Below the pieces are notes generated by a model. That model made no database searches and was not told the origin of the DNA. It saw nothing but the letters and a program-made list of their open reading frames with translations. 64,000 nucleotides of DNA. It comes from Phanerodontia chrysosporium (taxonomy: Eukaryota; Basidiomycota; Agaricomycetes; Polyporales; Phanerochaetaceae). Position numbers and translations under genes: made by a program. Every line of letters starts with the position of its first letter. Position 1 is the first letter of the stretch. The stretch is taken from assembly GCA_001910725.1 (NCBI GenBank), contig MJGA01000019.1, positions 186,001-250,000 of the forward strand, in the 5' to 3' direction. This document shows positions 18,492 through 31,146 of the stretch, one piece after another.

Positions 18492-19556
18492 ATGAGCTAC
18501 GACAAAACTGGGCCGTTACAAAGAAGGCTAAGATTCACTTCGTAGAACATAGCGTTGCTTTCAGGTTTCTTCAAGCTGTACAAAGGCACGCCACTGATCA
18601 ACGCGGCATGGATTGGGTGGCCAAAACACCACCGGGTGCTCAAGTACCAATCGCACGGTGCGAGAGTCACAGTTGAACTTCTTGACCACTGCACATCGCG
18701 ATTCTTGAATCCGAATGGTGAGCGTGACGGTGAGAGGAGCGTATGCGCTACTCGAAGACGCTCGGCATGCACAGGTCGCCACACCAACCAAAGGCCAGAG
18801 CATCCACAACATGTTTGATCCCTCCCTGCAGAGTATGCTGCACCAATTGCCAGGGCATATCATCCCGCAAACGGTGTGGAAGCCGACGAAGGGCTACACG
18901 CCTGCGCTGCTCCCGCAGGACTTCCTCTTCCGCGTGCAGCGGCCGGGGCCACCGACCGCGAACGGCCCCACGATCACCGTCGGCCCACCTTCGCTCAAGG
19001 AGGCCGAGCGGCTGAGCGTCGTGCGCATGCTCATGCTTGACGAGTACTGCGCAGACCACGTCCCGAAGGAGATCACCATCGTCGTGGAGGTGCGTATGCC
19101 CCGCGGCCACCGCCACCAGCCCACTGACCACGGCGGGCATGCGCGTGACAGTGGCCAGAGCACCGGTCGTTCCGCGTGCAGATAACGCGTCCCCCGCTGG
19201 AGCGCTGCTGGTCCCTTTCTCTCCTGGCACACGAGATCAGCGCGGTCATGCGCCAGTGGCGAAAGGTGAGATGCGCCCCACGCTCGGAGTCGTGCTGTGG
19301 CTGACCAAAGCACAAGGGCCTGGGAGCAAACACCGAGGAGCAGGACGCGTTCCTGCGCGCCATCTACCTCGTACAGTGTCGCGAGGTCGCGACGAACGTC
19401 TGGCAGCCTGTCTTCGCTCGAACCCTAGCTGCTGTGAAACGCGAACGAGCCGCACCGCGACGGCATCGCAGTTTGCTAGCATCCGCACTCCCTGCTGAAA
19501 GTATCAGTGCATCTGCTCCTGTACAACACCCAGCTGTATCGCCATACGTATCATAA
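18492..19556 (+). CDS. Multi-exon protein of unknown function
   Basis: Well-supported exons: about 18556-18717 (FFKLYKGTPLINAAWIGW, ends NPNG before GTGAGC), about 18779-19089 (HNMFDPSLQSMLHQLPGHII, DEYCADHVPKEITIVVE), 19182-19265 (ITRPPLERCWSLSLL, AHEISAVMRQWRK) and 19311-19556 (HKGLGANTEEQDAFLRAIY to TAA). The last two introns (19090-19181, 19266-19310) keep the frame exactly. The first exon is uncertain; ATG 18492 is a candidate. No domain recognised; the clean exon pattern argues for a live gene. Confidence 0.55.
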
Positions 19557-19828
19557 TGTACACGAGTACTTGCCATGCCGAGACTCATGGCCGCGACGCT
19601 CTAGCCGCGTCTGGTTCCGCCGCTTGTGTTCACAGAACCTAACGGGCGCCGCCGAGAACACACGCGCTCGAGTCCGCAAAACGCCTATGCAGCAAGCATT
19701 GTTGCATTATCGCAGCCGCAGCTGACAGACAGAGCACTTGTACTATGCGACTGTTATCGACACGAGGGAGCGCGTGCTACTGCGGCGGGAGCGCGGACGA
19801 GCAAGGTCAAGGTCCGACGTTCGCGGCG

Positions 19829-22800
19829 CTACGAACCCAGGGACAGTGATTCGGTCGCGGACGCCAGGTCGTTGCGCGGATCGAGGTCGACGACGGCAAT
19901 GCGCGGCTGTTCCTGCACCGGAGGCAGCGGGCTCTGGCCCGCCTTGTTGGACGCGGACCGGTCGAAGCGGGGCGCAGGCGCCGAGTCCACGGCGGGCGTC
20001 GCGACTGCGTCGCTCTGGGACGGCGACGGCGGAGACGTTGACATAGGCGATAGGGAGGCGGCATACTGCGAGCTAGAATACGACATGGCCGGAGAGCCGC
20101 TCGTGGACGAGACCGAGGCGAAGGGCGATGACGAGCGCAGGTGCTGCGGGGACGGGTCCTGGAGGTGCGAGGCTGTTGTCGGAGAGTAGCCGGATCGATC
20201 AACGGACCCCGAGCTGGCGCGGGATCCAGATGGGCGGCGGCGGCCAATGGTGGTGGCAGGTAAGTGATGAACAACAGAAGGCGGGGTCGACGGGACGATG
20301 GTGGATTGTGATAGGGAGTGTGAATGTGATGACTGGGTCATACGGGGAGAGGGGACGTAGGATTGTGACGGAGTAGTCGACAGAGGCGGAGTAGGGCCCG
20401 ACGGGTGTTCGGCGACTGTTCGCAGGTGGCGGGGAGAAGACGGAGAGGAAGCCTCGAATTGCGGCGACATGGGCTCTGCACTTCGAGGCATTCCCTCTAG
20501 TCTCCCGTGCGTTGGTAATCGCGCCACTGGCATGGCGTAGGTCGAGCTCAGAGCTCTCACCATGCGGTCCCGAATTGGCGACGACGTTTCGTAAAATATA
20601 TTTGAACGTTGCTGCTGTGCTGGTTGCTGGGTGATGACTTGTGCTCGTGTGGGGTATACCGATAATGGGGTAACAACTGCTGGTAGCGCAGACATGGAGT
20701 ATCGATTACTTTGCAGCGAGCGAGCGGGTCCCGACGTCGACCGTCGAGGGTACCAGTATCCATTCGCGGTGGTGGAACGAAGCCGGTGTCTTGTCTCGGT
20801 CTGGCCTGGCTACGGAACCCGTCGCCAGTCTCCGAGACATACTGCAGCGGTTTGGCTGAGGGGCGCCCTCGGAGCCGCGTGAACAGCCGCGGATCATTGT
20901 TGCCCTCATGCAGAGGTACAGGGTAGCGCAATCCACTCCTGGAGCTCGACGGGTCGACTACGTAGCTCGGAATATGTGGGGAGATGTGCGCCATGTAGCT
21001 CGCATGTCGAGGATAGCGTGCGCCCTCTGTGAAGGATCGTATGGAGGCAGCGTCGTCGGAGTCGGCTATCGATCGGCGGTCCTCTTCGTCTGTGAATATC
21101 TCGCTATTGTTCGACGATGACGCAGTTTCATTGTCGGGCTCCCTGGCGTGAGTAGCAGCTGTAGCGAGGCTAAGGCCTTGACCAAGACTTTGCTCGAAAG
21201 CGAGCTGATCCTCTTCTGGTGCTTCGGCAGGCGGCGGACTGGTCCACTTCGCGCGCTTCGGAGCCATGTGGGCTGGTCGTCCGCTGGGTGCGAGGCTGGC
21301 AACGGTGACGGTGACGATGGTATCTGATGGACCTCTGGAGGCGACAGGCGGTCCGGTTCGGGCGCACCCGAAGGCCTCATAGGATTGCTGCCGATGGTAT
21401 ATGGTGTCTGCGCAGCCTTGGGACGGAAGGCAGTTTGGGCGGCGCAAAGGCCGCGCGGGATGGGGATGCGTGAAGGAGCTCTTCGTCTTTCCTCTCTTCG
21501 CATAGTTGTGCCAACGCGACAAACGCGCGGTCTGGGCGTGCTGCCAATATTCGCGATGCACGCATAAACTCCCCTCGAATCTATGGGCACTTAGTGCGCG
21601 GTCATGAAGGCATGTGGTAATCAACTCACGGTATAGAGCCCGTCTCTGGTGACGCAACGCGCCACGTTGAAGTCGGTCTCGAAGGGATCCTAACAAAGGA
21701 TGAGCAGATGACCAAGGGAGTGCAGAACACTGAGTGTACCTCTATACATAGGCGATTCCTCTCCCTTGCAGTCCCCTTGTCGGGCTTTCCGAGGCGTTAG
21801 CTTGTTTTAAGAACAGCAGAAGAGACACATACGTCGTTGTCCCACCCTTTGCTCTCTTTGGTCAAAAGACCAGCTCGGATGGAGGCGACCCCAGTATTAT
21901 AGGCGAAATCCCGTGAGTAGAATTTGAAAAAGTCGATCAGGCTAAGCGATGTCTCAGTACGACAGCTCACAAAGAAACGAGACGACGTACAGCTCGGCGA
22001 CGCTCTCTGTATTTTGCGAGTGCCAGCGTTGTCTAAGAAGATTGACATCGTCGAAAAACCTGCAAGTGGCGAGTCAGTGCTGAAGTTCGTGGTTGGCTGC
22101 TGTATGGCGTACCAAACATTGTATCCATTAATATGAGTTTCTTCCTGATTATGAATGAGCAACGCCGAATGTGGTCAGCAGCGAGCGGACTGACCTGGGA
22201 AATAGGTCGTAGAGGAGGTATTTGTTGGAGATTTGGTAATACAGGTGGGTTCTTGACGTGCACAAGGAAATATATGACAAGTAGGACGTAGCCGTACGAT
22301 GACAGGGTACCCTTGTAGGGTGAGTTGATCTTTCTGTTAACCTTGTGAGCCCCATGATCCATGACGAGACTCCTGATGGTAATTACCTTCGTTTACACCA
22401 CACTTTCACTACCGGGCATGTCAATATCGACGTAGCATATACTCAGCTTGCCGTGCGAGTACTTACAAAATAAGACCAAGGTGCGTACACGCATGGGGTC
22501 TATCATAGCATAACACATGAGGAGTCTTGTGTTCTCCAAGGCTAGCCTGTTCTCGAAGCCAATATCGCAGGCGATGCCGTACGGCAACCCCGGCTGGGGG
22601 TCTAATGAGAGTTTCACGATCGGTATTCGTGCATGTGGCAAGGGCTTGATGTGGAACTTGGTCTCTGCGGGGGATGTCAAAGACCTCTTTCACACCGAAA
22701 ACAAAGAGCTACGCACCTCGCGCAAAGAGATCCCCCAGCATATTGACCAGATCCGTCGCAGGGAGACGGTCCTCTGAATCAATCAAGCAGCACAGATCCA

Positions 22801-23251
22801 TGTCTGTCGCCCACGTCAGGGTCCATGCAGCTGTCCAACGCAGAATGAGGCCTACCAGAGTTGCGCAGGCTGAATCCGTTGGCGGTACTGCCAAAGGATA
22901 GCAACCGACTGTCGGGCTCGATGGTGCGTATGAGTCGTTCAAGCAGCTTCCTGACGTCCTCCTTGATGCTGAGCTCGTCCTGGGTCGGAGAAGCTGCACG
23001 ACGAATTCGACGAGGCATTGCGTGAGCTCTGCGGCGAACTGGGCTCTCGAGATGTGCGATCTCCGTGGCGGGCTCGTCTGGACGGCGTGTAGCTGCCGGG
23101 ACGGCTGGGTGTGGACGTTGCTGAGCGTCGGGGAGTATACGGCAGCCATGGGTCGGCTGCGCGCTGGCACTGGGGATCCTGCCACCAGGTGTCGGTCGGT
23201 GCTCGGGGTGAGGAAGGTCGTGGACGTCGGGATCAGACTAGCCTCGTCCAC
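19829..23251 (-). CDS. Cid1-like non-canonical poly(A)/poly(U) polymerase
   Basis: Nucleotidyltransferase core: ELTQCLVEFVVQLL, then FGSTANGFSLRNS joined across a 52-nt intron (22804-22855) to DMDLCCLID, giving the GS...DxD catalytic site. Further exons give IPIVKLSLDPQPGLPYGIACDI, NSPYKGTLSSYGYVLLVIYF and the PAP-associated domain (VAEL, IDFFKFYSRDFAYNTGVASI), then DPFETDFNVARCVTRDGLYT. A long Ser/Pro-rich disordered tail follows. Such enzymes add A or U to RNA 3' ends and steer RNA to decay. Two single-base frame breaks occur, at 22987-22988 and near 20715 (a CTCG repeat). N-terminal start unclear (ATG 23149 or upstream). Confidence 0.85.
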
Positions 23252-24291
23252 CGAAATGCGAGTCTGGGACGCTGCAATCCACCCCGTTATAGAACGTACG
23301 CATTAGACGCCGACTGCTCACGCTGCCTCGTGCCCGCCCTGACGAGGTCATTGCCTCTGTCCGCGCTCTCGCTCGTGAAACAACCGCTCAAACGCTTGCG
23401 CAGAAAGGCACCGCTCAATACAGGAGCATACTTATGACTATACATCCTACACCGGGGGTACCTGTGTGCGAACTCGGACATCTCCAGTGCAGTCTACCAT
23501 GCGTCGTCCGCGAATCTACGCACTAAGTGCTCCTAGCCCAGACAAAGGCAGTGTCTGTATGGGAACAAGAGTGTACCGTCATCGGCCCCTCATCGTTAGC
23601 AGAGCTCGGGTTTGAGGCGTGAAGCTTAGTGAGCTATTCTCCAACGCTGAGCTATGGCCGCGCTCGGAGACCTGACGGGCGTTGTGGGTCATGGCAATGC
23701 GCAAATGCCTCAGTTCCACGCGTGATGCATGTCGCGCGACCGTTCCCAGCAGCAACGCTGTTTGTTCACCACACGGTGCCTGTAGTCGTCGGGCGGTGTG
23801 CCGGAGACAGCTCCCGCGCCAGCTTTGTCTCGGGCGATGCAGCGGGTGCTGAGCGCAGAGCTAGTAGCAACCTGGGACCGAGTCGACTGGTCTGTGCGCA
23901 CAATTGCCCCATAAGCAGCGACGGTGATCCTCCTGAGAAAGATCGCAAAGACGTAAACAACAACAACGCATGGATGAAGTCATGACCGCGCGCACCCGTC
24001 ATCAAGCCTGCATTAATCGATTGAAGTGATAAGCTTTCTCGCTGAGAAGAGTCTAACTCTGATGGGGGCAGGGACGTCCCGTGGGAACGGGGCTGCCGCT
24101 GGAGAGTTGCACAGCCAGACTACAGACGAGAGGCAGCAGGAAACTGGGTTACTTGACGGTTGCAGACTCCGCAAACAACCTAGAAGCTCAGAAGTTCAGG
24201 ATAGAAGGATACTTTTATTGATTTTCCGCGTCTTTTTCTGGGTCTAACTATTTTCGTCCGGATGAAGAATGCGAAGGGCACCTCGAACATA
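23252..24291. other. Intergenic, no gene seen
   Basis: About 1 kb between two genes of the same strand; a 118-codon frame at 23629 has no recognisable content. Confidence 0.5.
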
Positions 24292-26893
24292 CTACCTCCC
24301 AGACAACTCACTGGCATGGCGTAAGCGAGCGAAGAGCGGCAACGAAAAGCGGCGCACCTGAAGGCGGACTCCATGCAAGCCTTAATTTCGCGATAGCTCA
24401 CGACGAGACAGCTCTGCTCGTCACGAGAAACCAGCATGATACGCTCATCAACGCCAGCATCTAACTGCGCACCCAAGTCAGCACCAGAGATAAGGACATG
24501 CGCACGCGCATACCTTGTTCAGGCACGTCAACACATGCGACAGGTTGACGACCGGCTGGCCGTGCTGGTCGACCTGGTGGAAGACATAGTCGCGGAACAA
24601 CTTGATGATGTACCGGTCTCCCGTTTCCGACCAGCGGGGGTCCCGTGCGAACTCAGGTCGCTCGTCAATGAAGCCGAACTTACAGAGAAGGCGCACGAGA
24701 CGGCCATTCTCCAGCTCGCTCATGAGTTCGCTTTCGAGTCGGTCTACAGCACTGCATCACGCGTTAGATGAGAGTGCAGACTACAAATCCTGTGACGTAC
24801 TTCATCGACTCATCGAGCTCTTGCAAAATTTGTGGTTTCATTAAATCGAAGACTTGGCGGATAGTCTGCAAGCATCATCAGAACCAGTAATGAGATCATT
24901 CTGAACCGAAGACGAACCTTCAGAGGACCCGGCTTCTGCATGAGACAGACGATGATGTTCCTGATATCCTGCGAATAATTCCTCCCGACGTTCTCCAGCG
25001 ACTTCTGCGGGTTGTTCACTGCACCGACGTTGTTGCAGCACAGGCTGAGAATGAGCCTGCCGAACATGACTAGGTCCTCCTGCTGCAGCATTGCGATGTC
25101 CTGCCGGGCCTCGTACATGAGGACGTCCACAATCCCACACGAGCTGACTCGGACCCTATTGCATCAATTGAGTCTCGTGAAGAAAGCGCGATGTAGACTG
25201 TGATGATATACCTGTTCTTGCCGGTGACCAGGACCTTGGTCGGATCGATGACGCGCACTGCGAGGCCGGCGTCGTGGACAGTCTTGATGGCACTGGCGAT
25301 CTGAACGATGTAAGACCAGAGGGTGCGCTCCGCGATGCGATTGTTCTGTGCCTGGAGCCGGCCGTTCTGGAACTGAGGAGCCTTCGCCTTGATGTGCGCC
25401 TCAAAGAGTGTCTCGGCATTGGGGTGGTACTCGTAGACGACGACGAGGGCTGTGTGGACTTCTCAGTGAATTTACGTTCGGCAGAGAAAGAGATCGACGT
25501 ACAGTTGTCGTTGAATGCACGCGTGGTGAAGGCTTCCTTAACAGAAATGACGTTCGGATGCTTCACACGCGACCAGGTCTCAATGTTGGAGAACGCTGCC
25601 TGGCTATTGAGGCGGTAGTCTGGCGGGAAGTTAGCGATGGCGATCAGGAGCCTGAAGGCCCAACTCACTCTCAATCCGTCGCAGGGCGTACGTGATGCCA
25701 TCCTGGGAATTCACGGCTTTGTACACGGTTGAGTACCAATTCCCGAACTTGCGGCGTTCGCCGACCGTCAATTCGAGGGGCACGAGGGAATGATACCCTT
25801 GCGTCTCTTCCGGTAAGTTGAGACCTGGAGGGGGAGACGCATATACCGCCTCTGAGCGTCGCTGCAGCTCTTCGCGGACACTATCGGAAACGAAGTAGCG
25901 CTGCTGCAACGCTTCTGGGCGAGGATGCGTATACAAGTGGTAGTCTAACTAGGAGGCCGTCAGTAACGATTGCCACGAGGGAAATATGGAGCAAAGCGAT
26001 TCTCACAGGTTGGCGCGTGAAGGCACTCTGAGTCGGGTAAAACGGGTCCATCATATGGTCGTAATCAATGCCCTGCATGTCCCCCATCTGGTCATAAGGG
26101 TTCATATTCATCGAAGGATCGAGCTGATTGTCACGTTCAAGGAGGTTCTGCATTTAGATGGTAGTTTACTGACTGCTTGGAAGTGATCTGCCAAGTGTTC
26201 AAGCTCTTCATGGTTTGCAGTGGTATCAGGGAATTGCGCTTGGGGATCATAGACCTCGGACCCGTCATAGTGATGTTCGGACGAAGGGGTCGAGGGAGTG
26301 AAGCTGTAATGTGGTCAAGAACGTCCTGGTATTTCTAGAGATGCGAGCATACGTTGGTACAGTATGGCTGGTATTTGCTACAGCAGGGGCGGGAACAGGG
26401 CTGGCGGGGTTCTTCGGTACAAACACAGGTGCATTCACTGCCTGTGCAGGCAGCGCGGCACTCGGGGTTGGCGAGTCTGGAGGTCTAGAAGACATTGATG
26501 ATGCTCTGAGCGCGTTTCTCTATAGGACTGGCTTACACAGGGGATGAAGAATCACGCTGTGGGGAAAGACTGAGCAGTCGTCACCAGATAGACGCGACCA
26601 TGTACGCACAGGAGGATGGTAGTAGATACAGCCTTTGTCCTGGAATTTACACGAGCTACGAGGGCGATAAGCAAGAGAAGGGAAAGCAGATGCGGTGTTC
26701 ATACCCATATATCAAGATATTTCTACACTGTCGCTGTGTGCTGTCTGCGACGCGTGCTCAGCTGACCCTCCTAGCGGCTCGAGAGAGGGATCTTACCCTT
26801 CCTCGCAGGCTTGGGGCTCGAAGGCTCCGAATGTGAGGGGGAAGGGGCGACGATCTTAACAGCAGACGAGGATGGCCTTGAGAAGAACGACAT
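24292..26893 (-). CDS. PAN3: PAN3, regulatory subunit of the PAN2-PAN3 deadenylase
   Basis: ATG at 26893 starts [22 protein letters not shown] zinc finger is rebuilt across an intron (CRNILIYG / [15 protein letters not shown]). Then a Pro/Ala-rich linker, a PAM2-like region, the pseudokinase ([53 protein letters not shown]) and the C-terminal knob ([55 protein letters not shown]). A last short exon ends in TAG. PAN3 binds poly(A) and Pab1 and brings PAN2 to shorten mRNA tails in the cytoplasm. No frame breaks seen. It faces TFIIE-beta across a 252-bp divergent promoter. Confidence 0.93.
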
Positions 26894-27145
26894 CCTGCGG
26901 CCAAAGGATGACGGCGTGAAGCAGACAGGATCACTGGCTGAAGCCGCCCTCTCTTCATTGCGTAACGCGCATCGCTTACCTAGTCGCTTTGAAACATTGC
27001 TTCAGTTATTCGTTATACACATTCAACGGCCCGCTAGTCTCCGGTAACAACATTCCTAATGCGTAATTCAAACCCACGTGGTGCGGTCTAACATCCGCTT
27101 ACCGCGGCTTCACGCGGCACTGCTTACCTTGCTCCCACTACCACC
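26894..27145. promoter_or_regulatory. Divergent promoter of PAN3 and TFIIE-beta
   Basis: 252 bp between the two start codons, so both promoters must lie here. No clear TATA box seen; the region holds a CACGTG at about 27074-27079. Confidence 0.6.
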
Positions 27146-28162
27146 ATGTCTTCCCTTGCTCGAGACGCTGCCGCTTTCAAAAGTGCTTTGTCAAGGCAGG
27201 ACTACTCATCATGGCACTCTCAACCACCACCGCTACCCCAGCCACAAGAGTCAGCTGATGCGTCCTCGTCGAAGAAGAAGAAGCGACCAAAGTCAAGTCA
27301 GTTCTGGTCTTCCCCGGGCTCCGGCATGTATCTGACACTGCGGTTAGATGTCGTATACTCGCAACCTGCGGATACTGGCAAGGGCCAGGATGTCAATACC
27401 CAACTGGTGTATGCAGTGAATCATCTAAAGTCTCATGGAAACCCAATGCGCCTGCAAGACTTGGCTATTATTACCGAGCTGCCCCTGGACACCGACAAAG
27501 TTCTGTTCGAGAAGTTCAAATCACACGACAGGGTTGTCCACGACCCGAAAACAGACCTCTATTCATATCGAGTAGGCCCATCCTGTGATGTCTTGCTGTA
27601 TTGTCTGACCTGTTCTTCGGTAGCACGACTTTAATGTTCGTAACAAAGCCTCCCTCCTCACTGAAATTCAGCGGCAGACCCGCAAGGGTGGCGGTCTCTC
27701 GGTGCGCACTCTGAAGGAGAGCTGGAAGGAGGCGCCTCAGGCGATCGAAGAGCTCGAGAAAGAAGGCGAAGTCTATGTCACGCGGACGTTGAAGGACGGC
27801 CAGCTGCGCATGGTATTCTGGAATGAGATCAAGCCAGATGAGGAGGGAGGTGGAGGCCAAGTAGAGAAAGGTGCGCCAGAGGGTGTCGGGTGAACACTCG
27901 CATCTGCGCAGACTGACCACGAGCAGAGTTTCTCGACCTCTGGCACTCACTTCAAGTGCCAAATGATGTCGACCTTCTCAAGCAGCTTGCGAACGAGGGT
28001 TTGCAAGCTACGGCCGGTGAGACAGTGGTGCCTAAGGGCCCTGCAGCGAAGAAGAAGGGCAAGAAGTCAGCCCCGAGGCAACGGCAGATTCGCTTGACGA
28101 ACACGCATTTGAAGGGTCAGATCGACTTGTCCAGGGACTACGTCGCCCCCGGAAAGTCTTGA
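27146..28162 (+). CDS. TFA2: Transcription initiation factor IIE, beta subunit
   Basis: ATG at 27146 in the context CCACCATGTC. A Lys-rich basic stretch (SSKKKKRPKS) precedes an intron; then VNTQLVYAVNHLKSHGNPMRL and LAIITELPLDTDKVLFEKF, the TFIIE-beta winged-helix core; HDFNVRNKASLLTEIQRQ and SWKEAPQAIEELEKEGEVYV, the second winged helix; then EFLDLWHSLQVPNDVDLLKQL and a basic tail (KKKGKKSAPRQRQIRLTNTH). Three short introns restore the frame. TFIIE recruits TFIIH to the RNA polymerase II pre-initiation complex in the nucleus. Length and order fit the family. Confidence 0.93.
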
Positions 28163-28706
28163 GCAAACTTGGCCGGTATCTCAGGTACTTCTCCTCTCCT
28201 GTATACTAGAACATGGCAGGTTTGCACTGAATAGAGCAGTTTTCGTGAGTGGAGTACCTGTCGGCGCCCAGCCGGTGTGTATTCGCCGGTATAGTCTTTC
28301 GCCGTAAGCAAGATTTCATCTCGTTGTCTTGGCTGCCTTCCACGATGAGGCGAGGCATGCACATGAAAGGAGGCTTATCGTTGGCTCGGGTGTTCAAACC
28401 ACAGCTCGAGGAAACATACAAGCTTCTAATGGGTTCAGTTTGTGTTGTAAGACGTTCAGCTCCTTGAAGGCGTCTACCGGATATAGCATATCAACAACAG
28501 ACTAGCAGCACTAGATGTGCGGGCAAGGTCTGCCGTATGTTTACGTTCAAAACACTCCGCTAATCGTTTCGGACATTACCAGGGACCGTGCTCGCCTAGT
28601 ATATATACTCTTCTTCGCCAATTATTGCCTCTGAGAGCCCACCGTCCCTTGGAAGGGTGATCCATCCACCAGTATCGCATCCTGACCGACTATTTGCTGT
28701 CGAAGA
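28163..28706. other. Intergenic, no gene seen
   Basis: 3' region of TFIIE-beta and promoter of the P450; a TATATATA-like motif at about 28598 lies about 110 bp before the P450 start. Confidence 0.5.
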
Positions 28707-31146
28707 TGATATCCGATACATTCGCCCTAGCGATATCTTCTGGGCTGTCATTATTTTTATGCCTCAAGGCGTTCATTGACTATAGGGCTGCGCTGCGGTC
28801 CATTAAGTAAGTTCTCTTCTCGCTCACATCATGGCGACGAGCTAAAGTTCGAGCCACAGTTATCTTCCCGGTTTTCGCGCGCTGATCTCATCGTTCGGTA
28901 TACTGGGGCTCTTTTTCAAAGAGCCGAAACGGGGCTTGTGGGGTGGCCGGCGTCGATTTTGGCTGCGCAAGCATCTCGACTTCGAGGAGGCTGGAGTCGA
29001 CATCATCAGCCACGTAAGCTCCCGGCTTCCACCCTACTAGCGCTCTCGATATACTGACGCCAGTTGGGATATGTAGATCGCATTCCTGCCTAGCGTCTCG
29101 ACGTACTTGTTGCTTGCGGATGCCGCTGCCATCAAAGTACGCGCATTCGTCTGGTTTCTTGTGGACCAACGCTTCTAACATGAACCTATAGGAAGTAACA
29201 GGACACCGGGCACGTTTTCCAAAGCCGACGTACAAGACTCTCAGGATCTTTGGCGGGAATGTCCTCGCGTCTGAAGGTGAAGAATGGAAGCGTCATCGAA
29301 AGGTTGTTGGACCAGCGTTTTCTGAGGTCGGTACCTCGTCTTGTCCCGGTTGCCGTACCTCACGGTCTCTCGCGTAGCACAACAACCGTTTGGTATGGAA
29401 CGAGACGGTTAAGATTGTGAATGACCTCTTCGCGAATGTCTGGGGTTCACAAAGCGAGGTTTATGTCGATAACGTCGTGCAATCTGTGACGCTGCCCGTG
29501 AGTTTACTCCCATGGCTGCCGTACATAGCTAACCGGGGTTATGCGCAGATGGCGCTTTACGTTATCAGTATCGCAGGCTTTGGCAAGCGGGCTCTATGGC
29601 AAGCTGACGGCAACCTTCCGCCGGGTCACAAGTTATCGTTCCAGGTAGGCTTAGCAAGTGCCCCGATTCGTCCGCAGGACTTATGGGCTTGCCAGGACGC
29701 TCTGCATATTCTAGGGACCGACCTCTGGATCAAGGCTGCTACGCCGACGCTGTTGATGAATTGGGCTCCCACGACGCGCATCGCGAACGTAAAGCTTGCC
29801 TTTGATGAAGTCAAGGTACAGCATATCGTGTCGTCCTTCGAACAGCCGCTGACTTCGTGACACCAGCAATATATGCTCGAAATGATTCAGGAGCGTCGGA
29901 ATTCTGAGAAGCGGGAGGAACGCTACGACCTGTTCAGCAGCTTACTGGACGCCAACGACTTGAACGAGGACGGGAATGGGAATGTGACGCTGACTAATGA
30001 CGAGCTCTTAGGTACGTTCCTAACGCATTGTCAAGGCAATCGAGTACTGATAAGCCGTCTCCAGGGAATATCTTCATTTTTATGCTTGCTGGTGCGTTGC
30101 TATCATATTTGAGGCCCACAATGTGCTCAGTAGAGATGTGTCACTGGTGTAGGGCACGAGGTAGTGTGTGGCGTCACAATGCTTGACCCTGTCGTTAACG
30201 GTTGTATAGACCACTGCGCACACGCTGGCGTTCACCTTCGGTCTACTGGCGCTACACCCGGATTATCAAGAGACAGTATACCAGCAGATCAAGAGCATCG
30301 TCCCTGACAATCGACCGCCTGTAAGCCCAAGTACCTCTCCCAAGGAGCGTTGCTTACCGCGGAGAACATAGATGTATGAGGAGATGAACTCACTCACAGA
30401 ATGCATGGCGTGAGTACTGGTTTTGTTGGCGCTGCGGACGCAGGGTTACTAATTGTGGGCGGGCAGTGTCTTGTATGAGACGCTTCGTCTTTTCCCACCA
30501 GTATGCACTGTCTTTTCGTCGCTGGGGAGCAGTTTACTCACACTTATCATAGACCGCCACCATTCCAAAGATTGCAGCCGAAGACACTTACCTGGTGACC
30601 ACTGACCGAGCTGGGAACAGAGTCGTCGTCCCGGTGCCTTGCGGCACGGCCCTACATCTCAACGTCATAGCTCTGCACCACAATCGTGCGTACCGTCCTC
30701 CCTGCATGGCACCGGGTGTCCTCACCTCCATTAGCTCGCTACTGGGACAACCCATCTGCATTCAAGCCAGAGAGATTTCGTGGCGATTGGCCCCGTGACG
30801 CGTTCATACCTTTCAGCACTGGATCACGTTCCTGCATCGGCCGAAGGTGCGCTGCCTTTGTTCGATTCAATGCCTCAGAGACGTGAACGACTTCTGCGGT
30901 GCAGGTTTTTCGAAACGGAGAGCATAGCGATCCTCACCATGATCCTGTCTCGGTACAAGATCGAGTTGAGGAATGACCCCCGTTTCGCCGATGAGACTTA
31001 CGAAGAGCGATGGCAACGGGTTCTCCGTGTCAAGGACGGGCTCACACCAGCGTAAGTCTGCATGTCCAAATGTTGTTGCTTAACTGATGAGTCTTTGAAA
31101 ATTCAAAAGACCTGCACATCTATCTCTCGTGTTCAAGCGACGATAA
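28707..31146 (+). CDS. Cytochrome P450 monooxygenase, copy 1
   Basis: ATG 28707 opens an N-terminal membrane anchor (LAISSGLSLFLCLKAF). Many short introns separate GFRALISSFGILGLFF, the K-helix E-x-x-R (YETLRLFPP) and the haem motif FSTGSRSCIGRR (F-x2-G-x-R-x-C-x-G), with the axial Cys. The I-helix AGHETTAHT is pieced together across an 8-nt exon at 30153-30160. The last intron (31052-31109) gives an end of VFKRR, matching the second P450 at 38417-40733. A haem-thiolate oxygenase of the ER; substrate unknown. It looks like the expanded Agaricomycete P450 families. Confidence 0.9.
30153..30160 (+). other. 8-nt microexon carrying the P450 oxygen-binding Glu
   Basis: GGCACGAG lies between an AG (30151-30152) and a GT (30161) and supplies the G-H-E of AGHETT. 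The paralog at 38417-40733 has the same downstream intron but no upstream one, which supports the model. Confidence 0.55.

Noticed and set aside
20557..21696. 379-codon minus frame read as one protein
   Set aside because: It reads through introns; splice signals and the Cid1-family order show that only parts of it are exon.
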